A stretch of DNA of 64,000 bases from Pseudomonadota bacterium. GTDB lineage: Bacteria > Pseudomonadota > Alphaproteobacteria > UBA828. Numbering within the stretch: the first letter of the stretch is position 1; the number at the start of each line of letters is the position of its first letter. Shown here one piece after another: positions 24,395-36,345 of this stretch. The position numbers and the translations under genes are program-made. The notes beneath the pieces were generated by a model. The model saw only the letters and a program-made list of their open reading frames with translations, did not search any database and was not told where the DNA came from. The DNA lies in the NCBI GenBank assembly GCA_027624955.1, contig JAQBTG010000013.1, forward strand, positions 1 to 64,000. The letters run 5' to 3'.

Positions 24395-25600
24395 TTAGAC
24401 CTTCTCGAGCGCCAAGGCGATGCCTTGACCGACGCCGATGCACATGGTGCAAAGGGCGTAGCGTCCACCGGTGCGTTCAAGCTGATGGATGGCGGTCAAC
24501 ACCAGGCGCGCGCCGCTCATGCCCAGAGGGTGGCCAAGCGCGATGGCACCGCCATTGGCATTTACATGCGCGGCATCGTCCGCCAGCCCCAAGTCGCGCG
24601 TCACGCCGAGGGCCTGGGCGGCGAAGGCTTCGTTGAGCTCGATCACGTCCATATCGCTAATCGTGAGGCCAAGGCGCTCAAGCAGTTTGCGCGATGCCGG
24701 CGCCGGCCCCATGCCCATGATGCGAGGCGCGATGCCAGCCGTCGCGACGCCAAGGACGCGCGCACGCGGTGTTAAGCCTTGGGCGCGCGCCGCTGCCTCG
24801 GAGGCCACCAGCAAGGCGCAGGCGCCGTCATTGAGGCCCGACGCGTTGCCCGCCGTCACCGTGCCGCCGGCGCGAAACAAGGCTGGCAATTTGGCCAAGC
24901 CCTCTGCGGTCGTGCCAGCACGCGGATGCTCGTCGCGCGCGACAATGACAGCCTCGGCCTTGCGCTGCGGAATGCTGACGGGAACGATCTCGGCGTCGAA
25001 ATATCCGGCCGCCATGGCCGCCGCGGCGCGCTGCTGACTGCGCAACGCGAAGGCGTCCTGATCGGCGCGGGCGATCTGGTATTCCTCGGCGACATTTTCC
25101 GCCGTTTCCGGCATTGAATCGATGCCGTGCAGCTCTTTCATCAGTTTGTTGACGAAGCGCCAGCCGAGCGTGGTGTCTTCGATTTTGGCGGCACGCGAAA
25201 AGGCGGTCTCTGCTTTGGCCATGACAAAAGGTGCCCGCGACATGCTCTCGACACCGCCGGCAATTATAAAATCGGCCTCGCCGGCCTTGATTGCCCGCGC
25301 CGCGCCGCCGAGCGCATCCATGCCGGAGCCGCACAGGCGATTGACTGTGGCGCCGGGCACGCTATCCGGCATGCCCGCCAACAGCAGTGCCATGCGGGCG
25401 ACATTGCGGTTGTCCTCGCCTGCCTGATTGGCACAGCCGAGGACGACATCGTCGACCGCCTGCCAATCGGCCGCGGTGTTGCGCTCGATCAAGGCGCGGA
25501 TCGGCATTGCCGCGAGGTCATCTGGGCGCACCGCGGACAAGGCGCCGCCATAGCGCCCGATGGGTGTTCTCACGCCGTCGCACACAAAGGCTTCAGTCAA
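24395..25600 (-). CDS. pcaF: Thiolase, 3-oxoadipyl-CoA thiolase type
   Basis: The product has 401 residues, the standard PcaF length. The nucleophile is the cysteine in [12 protein letters not shown] (about residue 90), and the catalytic histidine and second cysteine lie in [12 protein letters not shown] and [11 protein letters not shown]. The opening [18 protein letters not shown] and the [19 protein letters not shown] segment match beta-ketoadipyl-CoA thiolases closely, rather than generic acetoacetyl-CoA thiolases. It would cleave 3-oxoadipyl-CoA to succinyl-CoA and acetyl-CoA. It lies 48 bases after a HyuB gene on the same strand. No other beta-ketoadipate gene is in view. Confidence 0.82.
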   Translation of the reverse strand: MTEAFVCDGVRTPIGRYGGALSAVRPDDLAAMPIRALIERNTAADWQAVDDVVLGCANQAGEDNRNVARMALLLAGMPDSVPGATVNRLCGSGMDALGGAARAIKAGEADFIIAGGVESMSRAPFVMAKAETAFSRAAKIEDTTLGWRFVNKLMKELHGIDSMPETAENVAEEYQIARADQDAFALRSQQRAAAAMAAGYFDAEIVPVSIPQRKAEAVIVARDEHPRAGTTAEGLAKLPALFRAGGTVTAGNASGLNDGACALLVASEAAARAQGLTPRARVLGVATAGIAPRIMGMGPAPASRKLLERLGLTISDMDVIELNEAFAAQALGVTRDLGLADDAAHVNANGGAIALGHPLGMSGARLVLTAIHQLERTGGRYALCTMCIGVGQGIALALEKV

Positions 25601-25648
25601 GGCGTAGCCTCACTTTCATCGCAAAAATTGCTGCCGCATCGAAGCTGT

Positions 25649-27406
25649 TTAGGCGCGCATTTCACCGCGCCGCGCTTGTGTGGCGGCGGCATCGATCTCC
25701 AGTTCGGAATTCAGCACCACGCCATAGGCAGCGCGGGCATGCTCGATGGTGCAGAAATCATCCAACACATCCTCACGCACTTGTTCGGGGCTGCGCGCCA
25801 GCGGATCGCCATAGCCACCGCCGCAGGCGCTGAGGACGCCGATGCAATCGCCTACCTTATTGCGCAGGCCGTGCACCTTGCCGGGCAATTCCTCAATATC
25901 GTTGGGCGCCGCGATGTTATATTTTTGCACCCGCGCGCCAACGCCGTCGGTGCCACCCAGGAACCCCCACGGCGCATCCGCATGGCGATCTGATTCGTGG
26001 GTGAGAGAACCGTCGGTCAAATAGCGCTGCACCTTGATCATGCCGATACCACCGCGAAATTCGCCGGCGCCGGGCATGACATCATCGCGCAATTCATAAC
26101 GGTCGCAAATCAGCGGCAGATGCATGCCTAAATCCTCAATCGGATTGTTGCGCGTGTTGCGCATCAGCTCCTCGATGCCGTCCGGGCCGTCGGATGCGGG
26201 CCGCCCGCCATAGGCACCTTCATTAACTTCGATAAAGACCCAATAATTGCCCTCCGGGCGCATGCCAGAATAGGCGATGGCCGACACATCGGCCGAGCAG
26301 CCGGCTGTGACTTTGTCGGGTATGACCGGCGCCAGGGCCTTAATGATGCAATCCACCACGCGCTGAATTTGATTGAAGCGCGCTTCCGCTGCGGCCGGAT
26401 ATATCGGGTTGAAGATCGAGCCCAGCGGCGCGGTCACCTTGATCGGGCGGAACGAACCCTCGTTCTGCGGCACATGCTCCGAGATCGTCGCGCTGTCGAG
26501 CAGCACGGCGCGAAAGGCAAAATAGCACGCCACTTTGGTCGAGCCCTCGAACGGCACATTGAACGCAGTCTCAACTTGCGGCGACGAGCCGGTGAGATCG
26601 ACCTCGGCCGAATCGCCGTCGATACGGACGCACACCTTGACCGGCAAGGTCTTGCCGCGATTGCGGCCGTCATCGTCGAGAAAACCCTCAGCGCGGTATT
26701 CACCGTCCGGAATGGCGGCAATACGTTTGCGTAACATGGACTCAGAATAATCCATGAGCTGCTGGGTGGCGGCGAACACCGTCTCCTTGCCGTACTGGTC
26801 GAGCAATTCGACAAAGCGTTTGACGCCAAGCTCTACCGAAGCGACCTGGGCCTCGATATCGCCCAACACCTGATCCGGCACCCGCGTATTGGTGGAGATG
26901 AAATGCCATAGGGCGCGGTTGCGCACACCGCCCTCATAGAGTTTCACACCCTTAAACAGCATGCCCTCAGCGAACACATCTGGCACATCAATAATGAGGC
27001 CCGGCGTCGCCGCGCCGATATCGACATGATGCGCGGTGTTGGCCGAGAAGCCGACCAGCTCGCCTTCGTAAAAGACCGGCGCGACGGCGGCGATATCGGG
27101 CGAGTGGCTGGCGCCGTAATAGGGATGATTGTGAATAACTACATCGCCGGGCTGCCACGGGTCGTGCAGGGTTTCATTGATGCCGCGCAGGTAGGCCGGA
27201 ATCGAGCCGATATGCATGGGCGTGGAATCTGATTCGCAGAGCGTATTGCAATCGGCGTCGAACAGGCCTGCGCCGAGATCCTCGGACTCGCGAATGATCG
27301 AGGAATAAGACATGCGGTACAGCACATGACCCATTTCCTTAGCGATGGTATGGAGCGCACCGCCGATAACCTGCAATGTGATAGGGTCGACTTCTTTTTT
27401 GCTCAT
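25649..27406 (-). CDS. hyuB: Hydantoinase/oxoprolinase subunit B (HyuB), pair 2
   Basis: 585 residues from an ATG preceded by GGGAGGAAACG. It begins VDPITLQVIGGALHTIAKEMG. The metal-site region is altered: HNHPYYGASHSPDIA in place of NDPY.GG.H..D, which keeps the histidine and final aspartate but changes the first aspartate to histidine. The C-terminal SACGGGYGDPLARSPEQVREDVLDDF is typical. It pairs with the HyuA immediately upstream (23-base gap). Its substrate may differ from those of the other pairs. Confidence 0.88.
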   Translation of the reverse strand: MSKKEVDPITLQVIGGALHTIAKEMGHVLYRMSYSSIIRESEDLGAGLFDADCNTLCESDSTPMHIGSIPAYLRGINETLHDPWQPGDVVIHNHPYYGASHSPDIAAVAPVFYEGELVGFSANTAHHVDIGAATPGLIIDVPDVFAEGMLFKGVKLYEGGVRNRALWHFISTNTRVPDQVLGDIEAQVASVELGVKRFVELLDQYGKETVFAATQQLMDYSESMLRKRIAAIPDGEYRAEGFLDDDGRNRGKTLPVKVCVRIDGDSAEVDLTGSSPQVETAFNVPFEGSTKVACYFAFRAVLLDSATISEHVPQNEGSFRPIKVTAPLGSIFNPIYPAAAEARFNQIQRVVDCIIKALAPVIPDKVTAGCSADVSAIAYSGMRPEGNYWVFIEVNEGAYGGRPASDGPDGIEELMRNTRNNPIEDLGMHLPLICDRYELRDDVMPGAGEFRGGIGMIKVQRYLTDGSLTHESDRHADAPWGFLGGTDGVGARVQKYNIAAPNDIEELPGKVHGLRNKVGDCIGVLSACGGGYGDPLARSPEQVREDVLDDFCTIEHARAAYGVVLNSELEIDAAATQARRGEMRA

Positions 27407-27429
27407 AATCGTTTCCTCCCGCCAGCTCT

Positions 27430-29526
27430 CTATTTGGCCGTGCCGCGAACATGTAAATTACCGTATTCCGAAACTTCGGCCACATGGCCGGGCGGAATCA
27501 AGGTGGTGGAATCGTGCTGGATAATGATGGCCGGCCCCGAAACCGTCTGCCCGGCGGTCAGCTTGCCGCGATCATAGCGCGGCGTATCCAGGGTCTCGCC
27601 GCCGTCGAAGGTGGTGGGGCGGCTGTACATCACCGCGTCTTTCGGGTTTTGCCCTGTTCCCGCCGCCAATTTCGGCCAATTTAGCCTGGCCGTGGCCGCC
27701 GAAGCGACCACCCGCAACGTGATGATTTCGACATTCTGATCATCAAATGCGTGGCCGTAATCGCGGCGATGCGCTTCGTGGAAATTGTCAATCAGCACCT
27801 GCCTATTGCCAGCATCAACCGCTTCGGCCGGAAGTTCGGCCCGCAGCTCGAAGCCCTGGCCCTGATAGCGGCATTCAGCGATGCGGGTAAATCTGCGCGC
27901 CTCCGGCGCCACGTCATCCGCATCTAGCGACGCGCTCGCCATGACGAGCAGTTCGTCGAGCTGGTTGTTGAGCACGTCGTAATCGCTTTGCTCGGCGGTG
28001 CTGATGGTGATCAACGCCGAGCGGGTAAATTCATATTGCATATCGGTGGCCAGCAGGCCGGTCGCAGCGTTGATGCCCGGCGCCGGCGGCACGATCGTTT
28101 CGCGCGCCGCCACGGTTATGGCCAGTGCGACGCCATGCAACGGCCCGGCGCCGCCAAACGCGACCAGCGAATAGTCACGCGGGTCGATGCCCTTGGCCAC
28201 CGAGTTGGCGCGAATCTCAAGCGCCATGTTGGAATTGATCACCCGGATGACGCCGAGCGCCGCCTCTTCGAGACTCATGTTCAACTTGTCGCAGAGATTG
28301 TCCTTGATCGCCTTGGCCGAAAGCTTGGGGTCGATCGCCACGCCGCCGCCCAGAAATTGCTCGGCATCGAGACGACCGAGCACCACTTGCGCATCGGTCA
28401 CGGTGGGTTCAACGCCGCCCTTGCCATAGCATGCCGGCCCTGGATTGGCGCCAGCCGAGCGCGGCCCAACGCGGAACGCGCCGCCTTCGTCAACATAGGC
28501 GATGGAGCCACCGCCGGCGCCAATGGTCGCCAAATCGATCATCGGCGTCAGGATGGGATAGCCGCCGATATTGGTATCTCGCGGATTCATAATACGCACT
28601 TCGCCGCGCGGTACGACACTGATATCGGCCGAGGTGCCGCCGATATCGACAGTGATCAAATTCTCGACGCCGGAAAGATCGCCGGCCCATTTGCCGCCGA
28701 TGACGCCGCCCGCTGGCCCTGACATGAGGATCGTTACCGGCCGTTCGCTGCCGCCTTCGATGGTGGTGACGCCGCCGTTTGATTGCATTACACGAATTTC
28801 CGCGCTCACCCCTACGCCGCGCAGCGCGCTTTCCAGGTTGCGCAGATAAAACGACGTCCTCGGCCCGATAAAGGCATTCATCGCGGCGGTGGAAAAACGC
28901 TCATATTCGCGAATCACATCGGCCACTTCGCTCGAACAACTAACATAAGTATCGGGCAAGATTTCCTTGACGATTGCCTTGGCGCGCTGCTCATGCGTGT
29001 TGTTGAGGAACGAATAAATAAAACAAATGATGACGGCGTCGACGCCGCGCTTTTTTAATAGCTCCGCCGCCGCGCGCACTTCGTCTTCATCAAGCGCGAC
29101 CTCAATGCGGCCGTCCGGCGGCAGGATGCGCTCAGAGACGACAATGCGGTTTCGTCGCTTGACCAGCGGCTTGGATTGCCACGGCACGTCGAACTGCATG
29201 GAGAAATTATGTGGCCGCTTGCCGCGCGCCAGCAGGAGAATATCGCGGAAGCCACGCGTCGTCAGCATGCCGACCTCAGCGCCGTCATATTCAATCACTG
29301 CATTCGTGGCGACGGTGGTGCCATGCACGATCTTTTCGATATCGCCGAGGGCAACGCCGGCCATCTCGCAGATCTCAGTGATGCCACGGATAACACCGAT
29401 AGATTGATCCTCTGGCGTGCTCGGTACCTTATGCACCATCACACCGCCTGAACTGCCGCCAATCGATTCTGATTCTAGAATGAGGTCGGTAAACGTGCCG
29501 CCGACATCGACACCGATTCTAGCCAT
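27430..29526 (-). CDS. hyuA: Hydantoinase/oxoprolinase subunit A (HyuA), pair 2
   Basis: The product has 698 residues. The ATPase motifs are complete: IGVDVGGTFTD, GTTVATNAVIEYDG, MQSNGG, SGPAGG, DIGGTSADIS and TIGAGGGS. It is the first gene of a minus-strand HyuA-HyuB-thiolase run. A 10-bp palindrome lies 56-65 bases upstream. It would activate the substrate with ATP for the HyuB partner. The association with a beta-ketoadipyl-type thiolase hints at a linear product that enters CoA metabolism, but this is inference. Confidence 0.9.
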   Translation of the reverse strand: MARIGVDVGGTFTDLILESESIGGSSGGVMVHKVPSTPEDQSIGVIRGITEICEMAGVALGDIEKIVHGTTVATNAVIEYDGAEVGMLTTRGFRDILLLARGKRPHNFSMQFDVPWQSKPLVKRRNRIVVSERILPPDGRIEVALDEDEVRAAAELLKKRGVDAVIICFIYSFLNNTHEQRAKAIVKEILPDTYVSCSSEVADVIREYERFSTAAMNAFIGPRTSFYLRNLESALRGVGVSAEIRVMQSNGGVTTIEGGSERPVTILMSGPAGGVIGGKWAGDLSGVENLITVDIGGTSADISVVPRGEVRIMNPRDTNIGGYPILTPMIDLATIGAGGGSIAYVDEGGAFRVGPRSAGANPGPACYGKGGVEPTVTDAQVVLGRLDAEQFLGGGVAIDPKLSAKAIKDNLCDKLNMSLEEAALGVIRVINSNMALEIRANSVAKGIDPRDYSLVAFGGAGPLHGVALAITVAARETIVPPAPGINAATGLLATDMQYEFTRSALITISTAEQSDYDVLNNQLDELLVMASASLDADDVAPEARRFTRIAECRYQGQGFELRAELPAEAVDAGNRQVLIDNFHEAHRRDYGHAFDDQNVEIITLRVVASAATARLNWPKLAAGTGQNPKDAVMYSRPTTFDGGETLDTPRYDRGKLTAGQTVSGPAIIIQHDSTTLIPPGHVAEVSEYGNLHVRGTAK

Positions 29527-29581
29527 GTATCCGCCTGTTCTGGTTAATTGTCTCTCGCGAGCGCGGGGGCATCATATAATC

Positions 29582-29591
29582 TGTCCGGACA
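29582..29591. promoter_or_regulatory. TGTCCGGACA palindrome, GntR-type operator candidate
   Basis: This perfect 10-bp palindrome sits in an AT-rich context (AATC on one side, AATT on the other), 56 bases upstream of HyuA pair 2. It overlaps a possible -10 region (TATGAT on the minus strand). It resembles the TNGTNNNACNA-like sites of FCD-type GntR regulators. No GntR gene is in this window. Confidence 0.35.
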
Positions 29592-29626
29592 AATTGGGAG
29601 TGCGATTTGCACTTTATTTTTTGCCC

Positions 29627-30613
29627 TCAGACCATCTCAGGCACAAGCGCTAGCGCTTGCTCGATGACCTCCGGTCCGGCACCTGGCTTGGGCACATTTT
29701 CACTCAGATAACGCCGCCATAGGCGGGCCCCAGGGCGGGCGTGAAATAGCCCCAGCATATGCCGGGTGATGTGGTTGAGCCGCGCACCACCGCCGAGCGC
29801 GCGCTCGGTATAAGGCAGCATGGCGCGAGCGATATCATGGCGGCTCGGAGCGACGCGGGCATCGGCAAATATGCGCGCATCTGCTTCGGCCAAGATATAA
29901 GGGTCTTCAAAGGCGGCGCGGCCGATCATCACGCCATCGACACGCTGCAAATGCTGCGCCGCATCAGCGAGGCTGCGCACGCCACCATTGAGGATAATTT
30001 CGAGCCCCGGCAATTCGTCTTTCAGGCGGTAGACGCGTTCGTAATCGAGCGGCGGGATCTCACGGTTCTGCTTGGGACTTAGGCCCTCCAGGATGGCGAT
30101 GCGGGCATGCACGGCGAGACTCGCCATGCCGGCTTCGACCAGTAGGCCGGCGAAGCTTCGCAATTGCTCAAAACTGTCGCGCCCATCGATGCCGATGCGG
30201 CATTTGACCGTGATCGGGAGATCGACGGCGTCCGCCATCGCCGCGACACAGCGCGCCACCAATTCGGGCTCCGCCATCAGACAGGCGCCGAAGCGTCCGC
30301 TCTTCACACGGTCGCTTGGGCAGCCGACATTGAGATTGATTTCACCGTAACCGGCGGCTTGGCCGAATTTGGCCGCCACCACCAGTTCCGCCGGATCGCC
30401 GCCGCCGAGTTGCAGCGCAACCGGATGCTCCGCCGCGTCAAAGGCCAGCAAAAAATCGCGTTTGCCATGGCGCACGGCGGCGGCGGTGATCATCTCACTA
30501 TAAAGCAGGACATGGCGGCTGCACTGGCGCATAAAATAGCGCCCATGCCGGTCGGTGCAGTCCATCATCGGCGCCACGCTCAATCGCCTGTCGTTAATCG
30601 ATAATTCAGCCAT
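29627..30613 (-). CDS. dusA: tRNA-dihydrouridine(20/20a) synthase DusA
   Basis: 328 residues from the ATG at 30613. DusA reduces uridines 20/20a of tRNAs with FMN and NADPH. The sequence shows the Dus signature at the start (LSVAPMMDCTDRHGRYFMRQ), the LNVGCPSDRVKSGRFGACLM motif with the catalytic cysteine, and the DusA-specific YTERALGGGARLNHITRHMLGLF helix. A longer frame starts at a TTG at 30640, but ATG 30613 gives the standard DusA N-terminus. A TATACT just upstream of that ATG could be a -10 box. The gene is divergent from metF. Confidence 0.92.
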   Translation of the reverse strand: MAELSINDRRLSVAPMMDCTDRHGRYFMRQCSRHVLLYSEMITAAAVRHGKRDFLLAFDAAEHPVALQLGGGDPAELVVAAKFGQAAGYGEINLNVGCPSDRVKSGRFGACLMAEPELVARCVAAMADAVDLPITVKCRIGIDGRDSFEQLRSFAGLLVEAGMASLAVHARIAILEGLSPKQNREIPPLDYERVYRLKDELPGLEIILNGGVRSLADAAQHLQRVDGVMIGRAAFEDPYILAEADARIFADARVAPSRHDIARAMLPYTERALGGGARLNHITRHMLGLFHARPGARLWRRYLSENVPKPGAGPEVIEQALALVPEMV

Positions 30614-30683
30614 GTGCCAGTATACCCGGAACCTTCCCAACCATTGACAGAGTTCGAAAAATCCCTATATGTCAACGACATCA

Positions 30684-30740
30684 AAGCGCCGATTTGACCG
30701 ACAGTTTGCGGACGCTATAAAAATCCGGCTAAAGCGATGG
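30684..30740 (+). ncRNA. SAM-II-type riboswitch upstream of metF
   Basis: The stretch matches the SAM-II consensus in order: an AGCG/CGCT P1 stem, then GATTTGACCG inside the loop, an A-rich segment after P1 (CTATAAAAAT), and the GGCTAAAG pseudoknot strand. Known SAM-II elements (Agrobacterium metA, marine metX) have UGAUUUAACCG and GUAGCUAAAAA at the same places. It lies about 48 bases upstream of metF, a classic SAM-II-regulated gene class in alphaproteobacteria. Binding SAM would hide the ribosome site and lower methionine synthesis. SAM-V shares the same core and is the alternative. Confidence 0.75.
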
Positions 30741-30787
30741 GCGCCGCCCAGTGATAGCTGGAGCGGTCTTTTTTTGGCTGGCCGGGC

Positions 30788-31741
30788 ATGACCGAAACAA
30801 AATCATCATTGGAGAATCCGCCCGCAATTGCGAGCGACCGGCTGGGCGAAGCGGTATGCGCACCGGCGTTAAGCGATATAATGATCAGTTTTGAATTTTT
30901 TCCGCCGACCAGCGATAAGATCGCGGAACAATTGTGGAGTGCGATTCTCCGCCTGGCGCCGATCAATCCGGAATTCGTCTCCGTGACTTACGGCGCCGGC
31001 GGCAGCACGCGTGAACGCACCTTCGATACCGTGGAGCGAATCATGCGCGATACAGCACTCACCCCGGCGGCGCATTTGACGTGCGTTGGCGATTCGCGCG
31101 GCGCGGTGGATGACGCCGCCCGGCGCTATTGGGATGCCGGCGTGCGTCACGTGGTGGCGCTCCGCGGCGACCCGCCCGAGGGCGCAACGAAATTCGAAGC
31201 GCCGAAGGACGGCTATGCTTATGCTTCCGACCTTGTGACCGGACTACGGCGCGTCGCCAATTTTGAAATCAGCGTTGCTGCCTACCCGGAAGGCCATCCC
31301 GAGGCCGTGAGCTCGGCAAGTGACCTAGACAATCTCAAACGCAAGATCGACGCCGGGGCCAGCCGCGCGATGACGCAGTTCTTTTTCGATGTTGATCTGT
31401 TCCTGCGCTTTCGCGACCGTGCCGCCGCCGCCGGCATCGAGGTGCCGATCGTGCCGGGCATCCTGCCGGTGACAAATTACGCGCACCTGATCAATTTCAG
31501 CGCGCGTTGCGGCGCCTCGCTGCCGGACTGGCTGGCGCGCTTGTTTGACGGGCTCGACGATGACCCCGATACACGCCGCCTGATCTCGGGCTGGATCGCC
31601 ATCGAGCAGTGCCGTCGATTGATCGCCCAAGGGGTGCAAAATTTTCATTTTTACACGCTCAACCGGGCCGAGCTGACGCGGGCTATCTGTCACGCGCTCG
31701 GCGTTCGCGCGCCGTTGTCGTTGCAGGGAGCAGCCGCATGA
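30788..31741 (+). CDS. metF: Methylenetetrahydrofolate reductase MetF
   Basis: The product has 317 residues. It reduces 5,10-methylene-THF to 5-methyl-THF with FAD. It shows the family features [12 protein letters not shown] at the N-terminal strand (catalytic glutamate), [23 protein letters not shown] and the [13 protein letters not shown] motif. About 28 residues precede the conserved core, slightly longer than typical. A downstream start is possible because no good ribosome site stands before the first ATG. It overlaps the next gene by four bases (ATGA), so metF and the two methionine synthase genes form one operon under the SAM-II element. Confidence 0.9.
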   Translation: MTETKSSLENPPAIASDRLGEAVCAPALSDIMISFEFFPPTSDKIAEQLWSAILRLAPINPEFVSVTYGAGGSTRERTFDTVERIMRDTALTPAAHLTCVGDSRGAVDDAARRYWDAGVRHVVALRGDPPEGATKFEAPKDGYAYASDLVTGLRRVANFEISVAAYPEGHPEAVSSASDLDNLKRKIDAGASRAMTQFFFDVDLFLRFRDRAAAAGIEVPIVPGILPVTNYAHLINFSARCGASLPDWLARLFDGLDDDPDTRRLISGWIAIEQCRRLIAQGVQNFHFYTLNRAELTRAICHALGVRAPLSLQGAAA

Positions 31742-32795
31742 GCGAACGCCAAGCACGCGTCCAGATGCTGGATGAGATTGCGGGGCGGCGCATCGTCATT
31801 CTCGATGGCGGCATGGGCACGATGATCCAACAGCTCAGCCTGACGGAACAGGATTTTCGCGGCGATCTGCTGCGCGAGCATAATCGCGACCTCAGGGGCA
31901 ACAACGACTTACTCTCGCTCACTCGGCCCGACGCCATTCGCGCCATACACGAAGCCTATCTAGAAGCCGGCTCCGATATCGTGACCACCAACACGTTCAA
32001 TTCGACCGCATTGTCGCAAGCCGATTACGGCACCGAGAATCTAGTGCGTGACATGAACATGGCGGCGGCGCGCTTGGCCGTGGATGCGGCGCGTGCTGCC
32101 GCGACACCGGGGCGGCCACGCTTCGTCGCCGGCGCTCTCGGCCCGACCAGCAAGACGGCTTCGATCTCGCCGGATGTCAGCGACCCGGCATACCGCGCCG
32201 TCACATTTGATGATTTACGCCAAGGTTATTTTCAGGCGGCGGCGGCGCTGATCGAAGGGGGCGTCGATCTTCTGCTGCTCGAAACCGTGTTCGACACGCT
32301 GAACGCCAAAGCCGCCATCTTTGCCCTCGAAGAGCTGTTCGCAAAGCTGGGCTACCGCGTTCCGCTCATGGTTTCGGGGACGATCACCGACTTGTCGGGG
32401 CGGACCCTCACCGGCCAGACTACCGAAGCGTTTTGGAATTCGGTCCGCCATGCGCGCCCGTTCTCGATCGGCCTCAATTGCGCGCTCGGCGCAGACCACA
32501 TGCGCCCCTATGTTGCCGAGTTGTCGCGCGTTGCCGACACGCGGGTCTCAGCATACCCCAATGCCGGTCTCCCCAACGAATTCGGCGAATATGACGAAGC
32601 GCCCGAACAAACCGCGACGTTCTTGCGCGAATGGGCCGAGACCGGGTTGGTCAATATTCTCGGCGGCTGTTGCGGCACAACGCCCGGACATATCCGTGCC
32701 ATCGCCGGAGCGGTGGCCGGTGCCGCGCCGCGCGAGATTCCGGTGATGCCACAACATCTACGCCTGTCCGGCCTCGAACCACTGGAGATCCGGGC

Positions 32796-32799
<4 letters not shown>
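31738..32799 (+). CDS. metH: Methionine synthase N-terminal half: homocysteine S-methyltransferase
   Basis: 353 residues from the ATG that overlaps the metF stop; longer upstream frames are artefacts. It holds only the homocysteine-binding barrel: [12 protein letters not shown] at the start and the zinc-binding cysteines C248 (GLNCALG), C311 and C312 (GGCCGT). It would transfer a methyl group to homocysteine together with the cobalamin half encoded next. It resembles stand-alone betaine-homocysteine methyltransferases as well. The immediate junction with the remaining MetH domains shows a split MetH. Confidence 0.9.
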
Positions 32800-35462
<2,663 letters not shown>

Positions 35463-35499
35463 CCACTGACATCAAGAGAATAGAGGAGAGCGATACGCT

Positions 35500-36252
35500 A
35501 TGGATTGGAGCACGGATTTTTCTGGCAAGAGCGCATTTGTCACCGGCGCCGGCGGTGGCATGGGCTTAGCCGCGGCAACCAGCCTGCTGCAAGCAGGCGC
35601 GGACGTCACGCTCTTTGATCTCAAAGAAGCGCCGGATGGGTTGCCAAAAGGGGCGCGCTATATCCAGGGCGACGCCAGCGATAATGCCGCTGTGGCCGCT
35701 GCCATCGGCGCCCAGGCCAAGGCCGCCGGGCGGCTCGATTTTCTCATCAATGCGGCCGGAGTGCTGTGGTTCGAGCGCGATAAATCAGCGGTCGATATCG
35801 ATCTAGATCTGTGGGATCAGGTGTTCGCCATCAATCTCAAATCGGTCGTGCATACGGTGCGCCACGCGGTGCCGCTGATGAAGCAGACAGGCGGCGGCGC
35901 GATGGTGCATATTTCCACCATCCAATGCCTGCGCGGCGACACCCAGCCGCAGGACGCTTATCAAGCCTCCAAGGCCGGCATGGTGGCGCTGTCGAAGTCC
36001 GTCGCCATTCAGTTCGCTGCTGACAACATCCGCTCCAACGTGATCTTTCCCGGCCCCACCCTGTCGCCGATGCAGCAGCGCTGGTACGACGATCCCGCCA
36101 AGGGCGAGATGATTGCAGATTATGTGCCGCTGAAACGTCTCGGAACGCCGCAAGATATGGCCAATGCCTGTCTTTTTCTGCTGTCGAACGCAGCCGCCTT
36201 CGTGACCGGCACCGAATTGACGGTGGATGGCGGCATGACGGCAATGCCTTGA
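35500..36252 (+). CDS. Short-chain dehydrogenase/reductase
   Basis: The product has 250 residues. The cofactor motif is TGAGGGMG at about residues 15-22, and FDLKE with an acidic residue at the end of strand 2 favours NAD(H). The catalytic set is the serine of HISTIQC with tyrosine and lysine of YQASKAG. The C-terminal VTGTELTVDGGMT is standard. GAGGAGAG stands before the ATG. It follows metH by 37 bases and ends convergent with HyuB pair 3. Either it is a separate gene or a tail of the metF transcript. The substrate is unknown. Confidence 0.85.
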   Translation: MDWSTDFSGKSAFVTGAGGGMGLAAATSLLQAGADVTLFDLKEAPDGLPKGARYIQGDASDNAAVAAAIGAQAKAAGRLDFLINAAGVLWFERDKSAVDIDLDLWDQVFAINLKSVVHTVRHAVPLMKQTGGGAMVHISTIQCLRGDTQPQDAYQASKAGMVALSKSVAIQFAADNIRSNVIFPGPTLSPMQQRWYDDPAKGEMIADYVPLKRLGTPQDMANACLFLLSNAAAFVTGTELTVDGGMTAMP

Positions 36253-36289
36253 TTTAGTTTTTCCCTCAAGCGCCGGGCGGCCGCGCTTG

Positions 36290-36312
36290 CCGGAATGCAA
36301 AGTGCATTCCGG
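36290..36312. terminator. Strong hairpin between convergent SDR and HyuB genes
   Basis: CCGGAATGCA and TGCATTCCGG form a perfect 10-bp stem with an AAG loop, 37 bases after the SDR stop and 34 bases after the HyuB stop from the other side. There is no clear T-tract in either direction. The position suits a bidirectional terminator. Confidence 0.55.
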
Positions 36313-36345
36313 AGGTGGTGCCGCTTTGGGAGAGTCTTTGTGGGT

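Noticed and set aside
29596-29620. AGTGC-GATTT-GCACT hairpin followed by a T-rich run as a plus-strand terminator
   Set aside because: No plus-strand gene ends upstream, and the T-run is on the wrong side for the minus-strand dusA gene.
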